Below are positions 25,827 to 35,655 of a stretch of DNA of 64,000 nucleotides, piece after piece (the stretch's first letter is position 1; each line of letters begins with the position of its first letter). The stretch spans positions 1,826,001 to 1,890,000 of the forward strand of contig NZ_CP015411.1 in the NCBI RefSeq assembly GCF_001750165.1, given 5' to 3'. This stretch comes from Pseudoalteromonas luteoviolacea (GTDB taxonomy: Bacteria > Pseudomonadota > Gammaproteobacteria > Enterobacterales > Alteromonadaceae). Below the pieces are notes generated by a model. The model was not told the DNA's origin and ran no database searches. It saw nothing but the letters and a program-made list of their open reading frames with translations. The translations under genes and the position numbers were made by a program.

Positions 25827-26429
25827 TTATTCAGGTTGTTTTAATGGCACATGTTGGAAGATATCCGGATCTATTTCACGGGTATTGAAATTAGGGAAAT
25901 CCCGAACTGAAGCCATTTTTTGAGGGTCACCTGTGACCATTCTTAAAAGTTGATTGGTATCTGCTTTGAAGTAATATGTGGCTGGACCTTTACCATTGGG
26001 GCGTTGGAAATGCCAAATATCAGCTTCAAACCCTAATACCTCGCATGTTCCTTGGAACTGAGCGTCACACAATTCGAGTACATCTTGCGTTAGAATTAAC
26101 TCGTGGCACGGGTCAACTTCGTCGTTTAAGACTTGCTCTTCAAAAGTGCTCTGCTTGTCCATATGTTCACGGCCATATGCAACTTTTGATTTGAAAGATT
26201 CGTTAGTTGCAGGGTACATGATTTCAGACATCCACAACCTGTGACCTGTCTTTTCTTCAGACCATGGATTGAACAGACCGTCAATTCTGCACACGTTGCG
26301 GGTATAGTCAAACCAGCAATAACCAGATGTAATGTGATCTTCTGGTTGCATAGGCTGCCAGTAAGAAACATAGCTGGTGCTCCACTGAGTAGGTAGCTTT
26401 GGTCGCTGCTTTTGTTTTTGCAGGTCCAT
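25827..26429 (-). CDS. vioE: Violacein biosynthesis enzyme VioE
   Basis: 200 residues, clearly VioE. Near-identical blocks to the Chromobacterium enzyme include 'TSGYCWFDY', 'CRIDGLFNPWSE', 'RLWMSE', 'KVAYGRE', 'GKGPATYY' and 'LRMVTGD'. VioE takes the unstable imine dimer made by VioA and VioB and rearranges it to protodeoxyviolaceinic acid, using a 1,2-indole shift and no cofactor. ATG 26429 is preferred, one base after the vioD stop with GAGAGAAG upstream; an upstream in-frame start at 26444 would overlap vioD. Last gene of the operon. Confidence 0.96.
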   Translation of the reverse strand: MDLQKQKQRPKLPTQWSTSYVSYWQPMQPEDHITSGYCWFDYTRNVCRIDGLFNPWSEEKTGHRLWMSEIMYPATNESFKSKVAYGREHMDKQSTFEEQVLNDEVDPCHELILTQDVLELCDAQFQGTCEVLGFEADIWHFQRPNGKGPATYYFKADTNQLLRMVTGDPQKMASVRDFPNFNTREIDPDIFQHVPLKQPE

Positions 26430-26430
26430 A

Positions 26431-27567
26431 TTACTTCTCTCCACGAGCCAGCGCTCTCTCTAGTGCTTGACCAAGAGCAGCTGGCAGCGGCGGCAATTCG
26501 CTGCGGCGATCTGCAAAGCTCTGTGCAATTTCTGGTGGTGATAAATGCATTCTGTCTTCAACGGTTTCAAACCATAAGCGACTGATAGTGGCATGTTGGT
26601 CAAATAAGCGCATGATAGGCATTACATGCTGGTTGAAGTCAGTTAATGCTGCTTGCACGTTGTCTGGGTTATCATACACGGCCTTTACTAAGATCTGTGC
26701 ACCAACCACCGCCATGGTTGTACCGTGACCGATTGAGAAGTGACCAGACTGCAGCGCGTCACCGAGTAGTGCGACATTGCCATCAAACGCTTGTTCGTGG
26801 CTAAGAGTCATAAAGTTACGCCACTTTAAGCCTTCTTGCGCCATTACAGGATTGCCGTCTAAGTCATCTTCAAAAACTGATGCGATGAACTTTTCAGCGT
26901 CTTGTGCTGACATCTCATCTAGGCCGGATTTTTGATAGGTCTCTTCGCTACATTCGACCACGAATGTACTCATAGTGCTTGAGTATTTATAAGAGTGTGC
27001 TACAAAAATACCTTTTGAATGCGATTTAAAAATCAGGTTCATGGCATCAAATGTCTTGGGTGTGCCATACCACATATAGCGGTTTTTACCGAACTCAATT
27101 TTTGGCTTTAGTGCATCACGATAATATGTGGTGGTGTGGTTGATACCATTTGAGACCACGACTAAATCATAGTCATTGCATAGCAATTCAGCATCTTCAA
27201 GGGCTGGCTGTTCATAGTCAATGGTAATTCCTAGGCTGACGCAAAGTTGTCTAAGTTCTCTCACCATAGACTTTCGCTCTGCACCACATAGTGTCACGCC
27301 GGTACTTTTGAGCGCACTTTGGTTATGGTGAGTGAGCTTAAAGTCTTCTAAGTACTGCGCGTCTAGCGTTTCATGATTAGCTAGGTAAGACAGAGGATTC
27401 GCAGGATGGTGCGGGGCACGGCCTGGTAATACCACACCCCAGCCAACAACGTTTGCATCAGGGTGATTCTTTTCAATGACGCGAATATCCCACTCTGGTT
27501 TTAATTTTTTTGTTTCACTTGCGAACATCAGGCCTGATGGGCCTGCACCAACAACTAAAATCTTCAT
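26431..27567 (-). CDS. vioD: Tryptophan hydroxylase-type monooxygenase VioD
   Basis: 378 residues, class A flavin monooxygenase. The FAD fingerprint is 'ILVVGAGPSGLMFASE' (residues 3-18), and the second FAD motif is 'NVALLGDALQSGHFSIGHG'. VioD hydroxylates protodeoxyviolaceinic acid at C5 of one indole, giving protoviolaceinic acid; without it the cell makes deoxyviolacein. Its ATG overlaps the vioC stop by one base and vioE follows after one base, so translation is tightly coupled. Length matches known VioD (about 373). Confidence 0.96.
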   Translation of the reverse strand: MKILVVGAGPSGLMFASETKKLKPEWDIRVIEKNHPDANVVGWGVVLPGRAPHHPANPLSYLANHETLDAQYLEDFKLTHHNQSALKSTGVTLCGAERKSMVRELRQLCVSLGITIDYEQPALEDAELLCNDYDLVVVSNGINHTTTYYRDALKPKIEFGKNRYMWYGTPKTFDAMNLIFKSHSKGIFVAHSYKYSSTMSTFVVECSEETYQKSGLDEMSAQDAEKFIASVFEDDLDGNPVMAQEGLKWRNFMTLSHEQAFDGNVALLGDALQSGHFSIGHGTTMAVVGAQILVKAVYDNPDNVQAALTDFNQHVMPIMRLFDQHATISRLWFETVEDRMHLSPPEIAQSFADRRSELPPLPAALGQALERALARGEK

Positions 27568-28856
27568 TAATTCATTCTCCCTATTTTATACCAAACGTTT
27601 TGCTTTTCTTGCTTGTCTCTAAGTTCACTGTAACGCATCGAAGTGAAATATAATTTTTCTGCCATATCCGGCGGGTAATGGTCTGGAAACTTCTGGTTCA
27701 TGTAACGGGCAAATCGTGCTCGCATAAAGAATATTGGATCAGAGCAACTAAGGACTTCGTAGTTTGCACGCGCCATATCTTGCATTGCATCCGCCTCGAT
27801 TTTGCGAAGCTCAGTGAATTCACTCAGTACCTTGTCAAAGTCATCGCCATATTGCTCAAATAAAGTATCTAACACGTATGCATCTTCAAGTGCCATATTC
27901 ATACCTTGGCCCAAAAATGGTGCTGTGGCATGCGCTGAATCACCAATCAGAAGCGCAGTGTTTTTATAGTGGAAGGTAGAAGAACGAACATTAATTAAGT
28001 CGTTGCTTGGTTTCACCATAAATTGCTCGAACATATTTTGGCGAATATCTTCTGGGACCATAGGGTAGTACTGGTCGAAAAATGCTCGCATCGCAGTGCT
28101 GTCATCACTGTGTAAGCTCACTTGTCCTGTATAAGGTAAGCACACCGCAAAACTAATACTGCCATCAGGTATGGTGGCTGCTCGGCCTGCAAATTGGCCA
28201 CCAGAATCCATACCAAAGAAGTAGAGTAAGTCTTTACGTAAACCCACTTTTGAGGCGTCAGGAACCACGAGCGTTTTGTAACCATGCTTGAAGAAAGATT
28301 GATGGAACTCAAAGCGGCGACAGTTTGATTGCATGGCCTCGCGAACACATGAACGCGCGCCATCAGCGCCGATCAATAAGTCACCTTTGTGGGTCACAAA
28401 GTTGTTATTACTGTCTTTGGTCATGACTGAGCTGCTGTCTAAGTTAACTTCAATACAACGCTGGTCATAGTGGTAATGAACGCCTGCTAGTTCTGCGTAT
28501 TTATTGAGTAAAACTTGAAATGCGCTGCGGCTTAATGACAATGGTTTTAGCTTATCAAGTGGCGGCAGCTCACGTGTTTTAGGCTCACCTTTGATAAAAA
28601 ATGACATACCAGATACTTCAACGCCACATGCTTGTAATTCCTCAACAGGGATCCCCGCAGCGACAACGGCTTCAATCCCTCTTACTGTCATACTTACACC
28701 AATGGCGCGTGAGCTAACTTGGTCAATATAGTCGGCCTGGCTCTGTAGGGGGTTTCCACGTTTTTCTATGATGTGTACATCGTATCCACGTTTTGCTAAG
28801 TATATGGCTGTCAGGCCACCGGCTAGACCGCCGCCAATGACGATTATTTTCTTCAT
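27567..28856 (-). CDS. vioC: Violacein synthase monooxygenase VioC
   Basis: 429 residues, class A FAD monooxygenase. The dinucleotide fold is 'IVIGGGLAGGLTAIYLAKRG' and the conserved 'LLIGDSAHATAPFLGQGMN' lies near residues 298-318. VioC carries out the final oxidation at the C2 indole position of protoviolaceinic acid to violaceinic acid, which goes on to violacein, and acts on deoxy precursors too. It starts two bases after the vioB stop and overlaps vioD. Length equals the Chromobacterium enzyme. Confidence 0.96.
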   Translation of the reverse strand: MKKIIVIGGGLAGGLTAIYLAKRGYDVHIIEKRGNPLQSQADYIDQVSSRAIGVSMTVRGIEAVVAAGIPVEELQACGVEVSGMSFFIKGEPKTRELPPLDKLKPLSLSRSAFQVLLNKYAELAGVHYHYDQRCIEVNLDSSSVMTKDSNNNFVTHKGDLLIGADGARSCVREAMQSNCRRFEFHQSFFKHGYKTLVVPDASKVGLRKDLLYFFGMDSGGQFAGRAATIPDGSISFAVCLPYTGQVSLHSDDSTAMRAFFDQYYPMVPEDIRQNMFEQFMVKPSNDLINVRSSTFHYKNTALLIGDSAHATAPFLGQGMNMALEDAYVLDTLFEQYGDDFDKVLSEFTELRKIEADAMQDMARANYEVLSCSDPIFFMRARFARYMNQKFPDHYPPDMAEKLYFTSMRYSELRDKQEKQNVWYKIGRMN

Positions 28857-28858
28857 GA

Positions 28859-31800
28859 TTAAGCTTCCCTTGAAAGTTTGCCAGTTGCGATTTCATGCAT
28901 CTGATTTTGAAAAAACTCTAATAACTCAATTTGTGTTGTTGGAGGTTTTGCACAGACCATAGCTCTGCCCATATCTGCAAGCTTTTTACACTGTACTGAT
29001 ATAGCCATACACCCTTGCTCTAAGTCTGGAAATACGTGTGTTTCGATTGGTTCTGGTACGGGTGGACCAGCATTTCTGCCCAGCGTACCTGATGGTAAGG
29101 TCATTATTAAGACTGATAATGGCCTTAAAATACCGGTCATTAAATCTATGGCGCCATTCATTAAACGAGAGCGGCGCATGCTGCCCAGAGGTTGAATGGC
29201 GAAGTGTTGCATCATGAGCTGAAACATCAGTTCGTGACAGCCTTTATAAAACTGCATAAGCTCTACGGCTGCGGGATTTGTAACAAGGTTACAACCCGTT
29301 CTTGGTTCAAACACCGGATTTTTTAGTACTGGGTAAGCAGGTTCGAACGGAATGTCGCTATTTGTTAGAGATTTTGAGATCGCTCTCAGGCGATTAAAGT
29401 GACTGACTTCAAATTGTGGTGAGTCAGCAGCAACACCTTCACCTTGCTCTGTAACAAAGTTAATCGCAAATAGTGCTGTTTCTTTGTCGTACACCTCGAA
29501 TTGATAACCGGGATATTCACGATTGATAATTTCATTTAAAAATAAGTGGTGCTCACCGCCGAGTTTGATTCGCTTTTCACTAAATAAATCGGGTATTTGT
29601 TCAATAGCTTTAGTAATGTCATCGTAAAAGTCTGCGATAGACCTCCCAACAGTTGGAAAAAATGCAGGCCACTCAAAGCGCACAAACTTCGCAATGATAT
29701 GTTCAGAGAAAGGCTCAAAAGAAAACTCGGTATCAAGTCCAAATTTGTTTTTGGCTTCTTCCCCAAGTATAGGCTTACCAGGGTAAAACGGCTCACCAAG
29801 TGCCATTAGAAGGTTATTTACAACCAAATAATGGATCATCTCTTCATGGGCTATTTCGAGTAACGCGCCACGCCATCCGCTGTTTAAGCGCCTATCTTCG
29901 CCGCCGTTAACTAACTCGAGTTGTTGCTCACTCCAACGGCCCATCGATACAAAGTGTTCACCAATAGCATAGTTAGGTAACGAATAGGCACTGTAGATAT
30001 ATTGCAACATAATCGAGAGCTCAAGATCTACGGCATCTTTTAATGCGTTAATGAGCTGTGCTTTTGTTTTTATATTGCCACTAATCTGTGCCTTTGGCTG
30101 TTCATTAGGCAAGATACTGGGCATGGCAGACTGCTCAACATTGCATAGGTATTTTAAAAATAATTGTGCGTGTGCGGCCGGCATTTCACGCGTACTTGGC
30201 ATGTAATAACTTTTATCCCTATTTTTAGGGTCGCACATTTGCCACATTAAACGGGCATAGGTTTCACACTTACATTTATCCGCCATGCTAAATACGGCTT
30301 CGGTCATAAATGGATAAAATAGTTCGTAGTACGCCATGACATGCTGGTAGAGAAAATCATAGTCAACTTGCTCTGTCGGTGTATCTGCAAGTGCCCAAGC
30401 ATCTGGGAGCACTCTCACTTGCACTGGACTATAAAATTCCCCTAAAAATAGCTCAGCGCCGCCTGGTGATTGACTCTCAACAATGATGCTGCCACGGCCA
30501 TTTTCGTCAGTATCAAGGTAAGCAGAGCTGATGATAGTGTTAGGTGTAAGCGAATGTGTTGCTAATTGAGATATTGATGCTGGTTTTCCGCGATAATAAC
30601 TGCGAACACCTAACTCAACCGTACTAGGCTCTCCTGTAACAGAGTTAGGGCTTTCCATGGCGATAATATGCTGCTCAGCTTGAATGTACCAATCACTTTC
30701 ATACCAAGTATGACGCTCGGAGCATAACTTCAATGATTGTTGTTCGAACTGGCTGTCAAACTCTGGAAGCGGGATGTCAATTATCCCAGAATTTGTTGCA
30801 TTATTTAGATAGCTGTCTTTTGGTATGATGGCGATCACTTGACCATTACTTGACTTTAAATATAGGTTGCCAAGATCTACTTTTTCACTGAGTTTTGGCG
30901 GCATGCCATTGTCAACTGGTATGGCTTCTTCATATCGCTGGTGGGGTAAACTAATAGCGGTATTTAGACTTAACCAGTTACCTCTTATTGATAAGGCGAT
31001 TGGTGCATATTGTTCGCCGTTATCTGGTCTTAAGATTCTGCCAGTAGGGCAAGTGTCCATATCGTCTTCGTGCCATAAACCTATAGTGCCGTGCAAGTCA
31101 CAAAAGACAGGCATATTAGGCGCTTTGGGTGGAGACAAGTTGCTTACACAGTACTGAATAAGCAGGCCTTTTACAGCTGGGTTTTGAAGTTTATTTCTTA
31201 ATTCAGTTAAAAACTCAGAATCTAAACCAAGTTGGTTGAGTATAAAGTCTTTACTGTCTTTGCTCACTGTGAATTGAAACAGTCGAGCTTCGCTCATTTC
31301 TTCATAGAGAAAATGGTTTATTGGTTCTTCGATATAACCGCTATTTAGCCAGCGAACACCATGCGTGCAGTCTATATCTGCTGAAAGTATATGGGCAGTA
31401 TTAGCTGACGAATTAGGATCTGTAATAGTGAGCTGACCTGCATAAATTAAGGCTGAATCTCGCCTTGTAGGATCATTATCAACCCAGCGTGCGCGATTAA
31501 ATGAGGTTCTTAGATATTCGTTATAATGTCCCCACAAAGACAGTTTATTCCCGACGAGCTTATCATCAAAAATGTACTCACCTGGGCGTAACTGAACAGA
31601 AGTGACAAGCGTATTTTCCCAACTGAAATGGTTGTTGCCACGCATGTTATAACCAGCAGCGAGGTTAAACTCACCGGCTTCGTCAATTTGCCCTTGTGCA
31701 TTAAATTTAGAGCCCATTGACTTCATGTAATCATGAAAGGCGTGTGGTGGTTTAGACACATCATAGGGTTTACCATCCTTGAGAGCGGTGTTAGTCGATA

Positions 31801-31894
31801 TATCTAACGTGTTGTTGATATTACGATTACCTGTTGGCACATTAACACGCGCAACCCCTTTAAAATGAACTCGGGGAAAATCGAGAATACTCAT
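28859..31894 (-). CDS. vioB: Iminophenylpyruvate-type dimer synthase VioB
   Basis: 1011 residues, matching VioB in length (about 998) and start ('MSILDFPRVHFKGVARVN'). VioB is a haem enzyme that couples two molecules of indole-3-pyruvate imine from VioA. The C-terminal half carries the ferritin-like part of the family ('LINALKDAVDLELSIMLQYIYSAY' region around residue 615; 'EIAHEEMIHYLVVNNLL' near 690), which holds metal-binding Glu and His residues. AGGAAG lies 10 bases upstream of ATG 31894. Second gene of the vio operon, 54 bases after vioA, with only two bases before vioC. Confidence 0.95.
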   Translation of the reverse strand: MSILDFPRVHFKGVARVNVPTGNRNINNTLDISTNTALKDGKPYDVSKPPHAFHDYMKSMGSKFNAQGQIDEAGEFNLAAGYNMRGNNHFSWENTLVTSVQLRPGEYIFDDKLVGNKLSLWGHYNEYLRTSFNRARWVDNDPTRRDSALIYAGQLTITDPNSSANTAHILSADIDCTHGVRWLNSGYIEEPINHFLYEEMSEARLFQFTVSKDSKDFILNQLGLDSEFLTELRNKLQNPAVKGLLIQYCVSNLSPPKAPNMPVFCDLHGTIGLWHEDDMDTCPTGRILRPDNGEQYAPIALSIRGNWLSLNTAISLPHQRYEEAIPVDNGMPPKLSEKVDLGNLYLKSSNGQVIAIIPKDSYLNNATNSGIIDIPLPEFDSQFEQQSLKLCSERHTWYESDWYIQAEQHIIAMESPNSVTGEPSTVELGVRSYYRGKPASISQLATHSLTPNTIISSAYLDTDENGRGSIIVESQSPGGAELFLGEFYSPVQVRVLPDAWALADTPTEQVDYDFLYQHVMAYYELFYPFMTEAVFSMADKCKCETYARLMWQMCDPKNRDKSYYMPSTREMPAAHAQLFLKYLCNVEQSAMPSILPNEQPKAQISGNIKTKAQLINALKDAVDLELSIMLQYIYSAYSLPNYAIGEHFVSMGRWSEQQLELVNGGEDRRLNSGWRGALLEIAHEEMIHYLVVNNLLMALGEPFYPGKPILGEEAKNKFGLDTEFSFEPFSEHIIAKFVRFEWPAFFPTVGRSIADFYDDITKAIEQIPDLFSEKRIKLGGEHHLFLNEIINREYPGYQFEVYDKETALFAINFVTEQGEGVAADSPQFEVSHFNRLRAISKSLTNSDIPFEPAYPVLKNPVFEPRTGCNLVTNPAAVELMQFYKGCHELMFQLMMQHFAIQPLGSMRRSRLMNGAIDLMTGILRPLSVLIMTLPSGTLGRNAGPPVPEPIETHVFPDLEQGCMAISVQCKKLADMGRAMVCAKPPTTQIELLEFFQNQMHEIATGKLSREA

Positions 31895-31948
31895 TTATAA
31901 AAACTTCCTAGTTACTGATTTCTTCATTATGTCTATGTCTAATGACAA

Positions 31949-33247
31949 TTAAATGTGCGCAAGTTCGCAATCTTCTTGGTTAAGCGCTTGTCTTTTTCTT
32001 ACCCTTTCGAGTACTGTATTAGCTGCATTGGTGCCAGCAATAATGCCACCTTCCATCCAACCACAGTGAGGTGTGTATGCGTCCGAGGTTGAGATAATAT
32101 GTGACTTTTTATGCTCTAATGTTTTTGGATGATTGGGGCTAGACTCTTGTGAAAATTCAACACCATGGACCCAGTGTTTGTAGGTGTGTGTAGATGGTTC
32201 AGGGAGCTGACTAACATGACACTTTAAAGCATCTGCCATCAGTTCTTTAACTGTTTGTAAGTAATGTGCTTCACCTTTTAACGTGGCGTCACGCCAAAAG
32301 TTAGCGTAGTCACTATCGGTATAAAAAAATACATACCGGTTGTCTTTAAAATACAGTTTTCTGATTGGGTTATTTGCAATTACAACGTGATCTGCTAAAT
32401 CCAAGTCTTGCCACCAAGGTGTATCATAGAATAAAAAGCCCTTGAACAGGGGAATCGAACCGTATGTATAGTTACTCCAATCTTGCGGAAAGCCGCAATT
32501 GAGCTTACTCATTGCAGTTGGTGGAAAAGTTAAAATCATCTCACCTTCGTTAATGGTGACTTCCTGTTGGTTGTCTTTCAAAAGCGTCAGCGTCGGAGTG
32601 TTGCTGTCAGCATCTATTTTGATTAACTCGTGGCCAAAGTGAAATTCAACGCCGTGGGCTAAAGCTTGCTCATATAAACGCTCGGGTAGAGCAGAAAACC
32701 CTTCTTTTAGGTTAAACCACTCATAACCTGCATTGTCGGAAAAACCTTGGATTTCGGGATGTTTCTCAATGATATCGAAAGCAATATGTGGCGTAATGTT
32801 TGGTAATGATAGGGAGTCATAACCCAGTGCGTTTATCATTTCTCGGGCCTGACTTCCGCCTACGTAAATCGTTAAAAACTCCTCAAATGAGTCATGCGCA
32901 TGCTCGTCACACAAAGGTTTCAAGTTTTTCAGAATACTCTTTAAACTTTTATGCAATGCTTGTGGGCGCTTTAGTTGTGTAAAAGGGAATTTTTCATAGG
33001 CCAAGTTTAAGGATTTCACTTGCTCTTTGACATTATGATGAAGCCCTGAAGAAAAGCGTCCTGCACCCAGATCGACATAATGATCATTGACTTTTATCGC
33101 ATGTGCTCGGCCACCGACGCGATTTTTGTGTTCATAAACTCGAATGGTTTTCTTTTTGCACTCATTTGATTTTGCTAACGTTAGCGCGCAAATGATACCT
33201 GAAATGCCCGCCCCGATGATTGAGATTGTATTTTCTCTAACCGTCAT
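31949..33247 (-). CDS. vioA: L-tryptophan oxidase VioA
   Basis: 432 residues, flavin amine oxidase. The FAD fingerprint is 'ISIIGAGISGIICALTLAKS' (residues 8-27), followed by 'VYEHKNRVGGRAH' and 'VDLGAGRFS'. The C-terminal 'TSDAYTPHCGWMEGGIIAGTNAANTVL' block (quoted pieces: GWMEGGI, AGTNAA) closes the FAD site. VioA oxidises L-tryptophan to indole-3-pyruvate imine, the committed step of violacein. First gene of the operon; transcription must start in the 640 bases upstream, since a hairpin at 33889-33929 isolates it from the MATE gene. Confidence 0.95.
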   Translation of the reverse strand: MTVRENTISIIGAGISGIICALTLAKSNECKKKTIRVYEHKNRVGGRAHAIKVNDHYVDLGAGRFSSGLHHNVKEQVKSLNLAYEKFPFTQLKRPQALHKSLKSILKNLKPLCDEHAHDSFEEFLTIYVGGSQAREMINALGYDSLSLPNITPHIAFDIIEKHPEIQGFSDNAGYEWFNLKEGFSALPERLYEQALAHGVEFHFGHELIKIDADSNTPTLTLLKDNQQEVTINEGEMILTFPPTAMSKLNCGFPQDWSNYTYGSIPLFKGFLFYDTPWWQDLDLADHVVIANNPIRKLYFKDNRYVFFYTDSDYANFWRDATLKGEAHYLQTVKELMADALKCHVSQLPEPSTHTYKHWVHGVEFSQESSPNHPKTLEHKKSHIISTSDAYTPHCGWMEGGIIAGTNAANTVLERVRKRQALNQEDCELAHI

Positions 33248-33888
33248 GTTCCATGTTTCCTTGAGTTTTCCTAAAAACTTGTAGCTCTAAATGAAACTTC
33301 ATTAATAATTAACATTATTTAAATATTAAAAATCATTGTTAAGCCGGTTTATTCACTGAAACACGAAACTGTTAAATTCGTATTCCATAAAATCAATAGA
33401 TTATGATTAATTAAACTCGCTGTAATTGCTGGAGGGCATGATACCACTATCGTTTGCAATAATTAACATTGATCACGAGAATGTTACTAAAATAATGATA
33501 TTTTCGGTCTGTAATAATTCTTAAACTGTTTACTTTATTGCAATTTGAGTATTTACTTTATTGCGATTTTGGATTTAATTCATTTTTTTAGAATAAAACA
33601 GTGTGCCAGTTTCATGATTGGTACATGAATTTTTGTTTTCAATTTAGGGATAAATATGTAGGAATTGTGGAGGTGAGATTTCAACGTATTACATGATAGC
33701 GGTTACTTGGGAACAGACAGTGCAAATAGCCAAAATGGATTATCAATTAATACTCTGAATTTAAATCAGTTTTAAGATGAAATGGCGGGCTTTTGTTATC
33801 TAGTTATAGATCTTTTTGTTAGATTAAACAGAGATTAAAACTTGTTGATGAAGACTTGAATTTTTATTGCGAATTTGCTTTGGATTTG
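33248..33888. promoter_or_regulatory. vioA upstream regulatory region with direct repeats
   Basis: A 640-base AT-rich region without genes. It contains an 18-base direct repeat TTTACTTTATTGC(A/G)ATTT at 33529-33546 and 33552-33569 (23-base period), and an inverted repeat TTCATG-N7-CATGAA at 33611-33629. Both are candidate binding sites for a vio regulator. I found no convincing lux-type box. No regulator gene is adjacent. The vio promoter should be here but I could not choose one -35/-10 pair. Confidence 0.45.
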
Positions 33889-33929
33889 TACCGATTACCT
33901 AAAGTGGTAAAACAATAGGTAAATCGGTA
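33889..33929 (-). terminator. Terminator-like hairpin after the MATE gene
   Basis: TACCGATTACCTA (33889-33901) and TAGGTAAATCGGTA (33916-33929) form a 13-bp stem with one bulge and a 14-base loop, 37 bases past the MATE stop. It implies that the MATE and vio units are transcribed separately. It is followed by a T-rich stretch only on the + strand. Confidence 0.55.
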
Positions 33930-33966
33930 TTTGTTTATTTGCAATGTGAAAACTAAGATGAATTTT

Positions 33967-35367
33967 TTATAACTTGGTGTTGATCTGGTTATTTTTCATT
34001 AGTTTTCTAAGTGTAAATACTGAGAAGGCAAGAGCAAACAGTCCGCCAGCTGTATCTGCAATCGGGAAAGACCACCATAATGCGTCGGGAGTAAACGTAT
34101 CTGGCAGCACTGCCATTAGAGGTAAAAGTATAATATAGGTACGCGCAGCATCAAGCATGGTGGCAGGAAGTGCTCTGCCCATACCTTGAAAGAGGCCGCT
34201 CGACATCATGCAAAACCCAGATAGCGCAAATGCGCAAAATGAGATAAGGGCGATTTGTTTGCCAAGTTCGGTGACGTGCTGATCTTGAGTAAATAGCGCG
34301 ATAAGCCACTGCGCATTGAGGCATAGTATAAAGGTGACGATAAGCCCCCAACCAACACTCATGATGCAGGCTACTATATAGGCCTTATATACCCTTTGGT
34401 ATTGTCCAGCACCATAATTGAACCCCGCCAGTGTCTGAAGCGCGACCATCATGCCAATAATAGGTAGGAACAAAAACATATAGCTACGCACCAAGATACC
34501 ATGGGCAGTAATGAGAGGCTCAGAGTTTTCTGTGAAAACGGTAGATATAGAATAGATGGTTGCAGCAAGAATGACTGAGAAACCACCATGAGATAACAAC
34601 ACTGGTAAACCAAGGCTGAGAATCTTAGTATGCACTTTTAAAGGGCTAAAGAGTTGCTGTTTGTTGAATTGAACCTTGCTTTCTCCTTTAGCTTGAAGTT
34701 GTAACGCCATTATAAGTGCGATGCTTATTGCGCAAATAGTAGCCCAAGCAGCACCTGCGACTCCCCATTCAAAAACAAATATAAAGATGGCATCAAGTAT
34801 GATATTCAAAACTGAGGCTGTGGTGAGCACTTGCATCATTGCTTTTGGATTGCCTGATGCTCTAAACCCCTCAGTGATTTGGTTACATACAAAACCGACA
34901 GCCCAAAACAATACGATAGGTGTTATGTAACTGCGCGCTTGTACCTTTAATGATTCAGGTACCGCCAAGACGTTAAAGATGTTTTCTAAATTAAAGTAGG
35001 TTATCAAGCACAATATTAAAGCTGCGCTCAAAGCGAGTAAAAATGAGGCAGAAAATACTTGGTTAGCATCTGCCTGACGTTTTGCGCCAAGGTATCTTGA
35101 GATCAGTGATGCCATACCGCTGCCAAGCATTGTGCTTATGGCGATTAAAAGCATTTGGATTGGAAATACGGCTGAAACGGCCCCCATTGCTTGAGCGCCT
35201 ATACCCTGAGAAATAAAGAGTGCATCCACAAAACTGTATAAACCGCTAATTAACATGCCTAAAATTGTAGGGATCGCTAAAAAGCAAAACTGTTTAAATA
35301 TTGGTGCAGTTAGCAACGGTGACTCTTGTTGTTGTGCTAACTCAATGTCTGCTGTGGTCGTACTCAT
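33967..35367 (-). CDS. MATE-family efflux pump
   Basis: 466 residues with about 12 membrane helices and the MATE pattern 'AIPTILGMLISGLYSFVDAL', 'FISQGIGAQAMGAVSAVFP' and a mirrored second half starting 'GLPVLLSHGGFSVI'. MATE pumps export drugs or metabolites using a sodium or proton gradient. Its place directly upstream of vioA, same strand, suggests a role in exporting violacein or a precursor, or in self-protection; this is inference from position. A hairpin between them means it is not simply part of the vio transcript. Confidence 0.88.
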   Translation of the reverse strand: MSTTTADIELAQQQESPLLTAPIFKQFCFLAIPTILGMLISGLYSFVDALFISQGIGAQAMGAVSAVFPIQMLLIAISTMLGSGMASLISRYLGAKRQADANQVFSASFLLALSAALILCLITYFNLENIFNVLAVPESLKVQARSYITPIVLFWAVGFVCNQITEGFRASGNPKAMMQVLTTASVLNIILDAIFIFVFEWGVAGAAWATICAISIALIMALQLQAKGESKVQFNKQQLFSPLKVHTKILSLGLPVLLSHGGFSVILAATIYSISTVFTENSEPLITAHGILVRSYMFLFLPIIGMMVALQTLAGFNYGAGQYQRVYKAYIVACIMSVGWGLIVTFILCLNAQWLIALFTQDQHVTELGKQIALISFCAFALSGFCMMSSGLFQGMGRALPATMLDAARTYIILLPLMAVLPDTFTPDALWWSFPIADTAGGLFALAFSVFTLRKLMKNNQINTKL

Positions 35368-35655
35368 AGATTATCCTTGTGAACTGTTGATTGCTGTGGC
35401 TAGTGTACTGAAAAAAAATTAATAAAGTTAATTGTTTGTTTGCAAAGTTTTAATTTTTTCATCTGTTTGTGGTTTTTCTCAAGGGTATCAAATCGCATAG
35501 CGAATAAAACTTGATGATTTTGTCATGTACTTTTTGTGACTATTTTGCTCAAGTATTTAAGCTCTCTGTATTGTTAGAGAATATAAGTTGCTTATCTGGC
35601 GGCATTTCTATATTTTATGGATATGTTATATTGTATCTTTTTATTGGAGAGATAA
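35368..35655. other. Divergent promoter region, MATE and MerC-like genes
   Basis: 288 AT-rich bases between the MATE gene and the MerC-like gene. I see no clear operator. GGAGAG lies 5 bases before ATG 35656. Confidence 0.35.

Noticed and set aside
33248..33888. lux-type quorum-sensing box upstream of vioA
   Set aside because: Looked for a CTG-N10-CAG style palindrome; none convincing was found. Only the repeats listed were seen.
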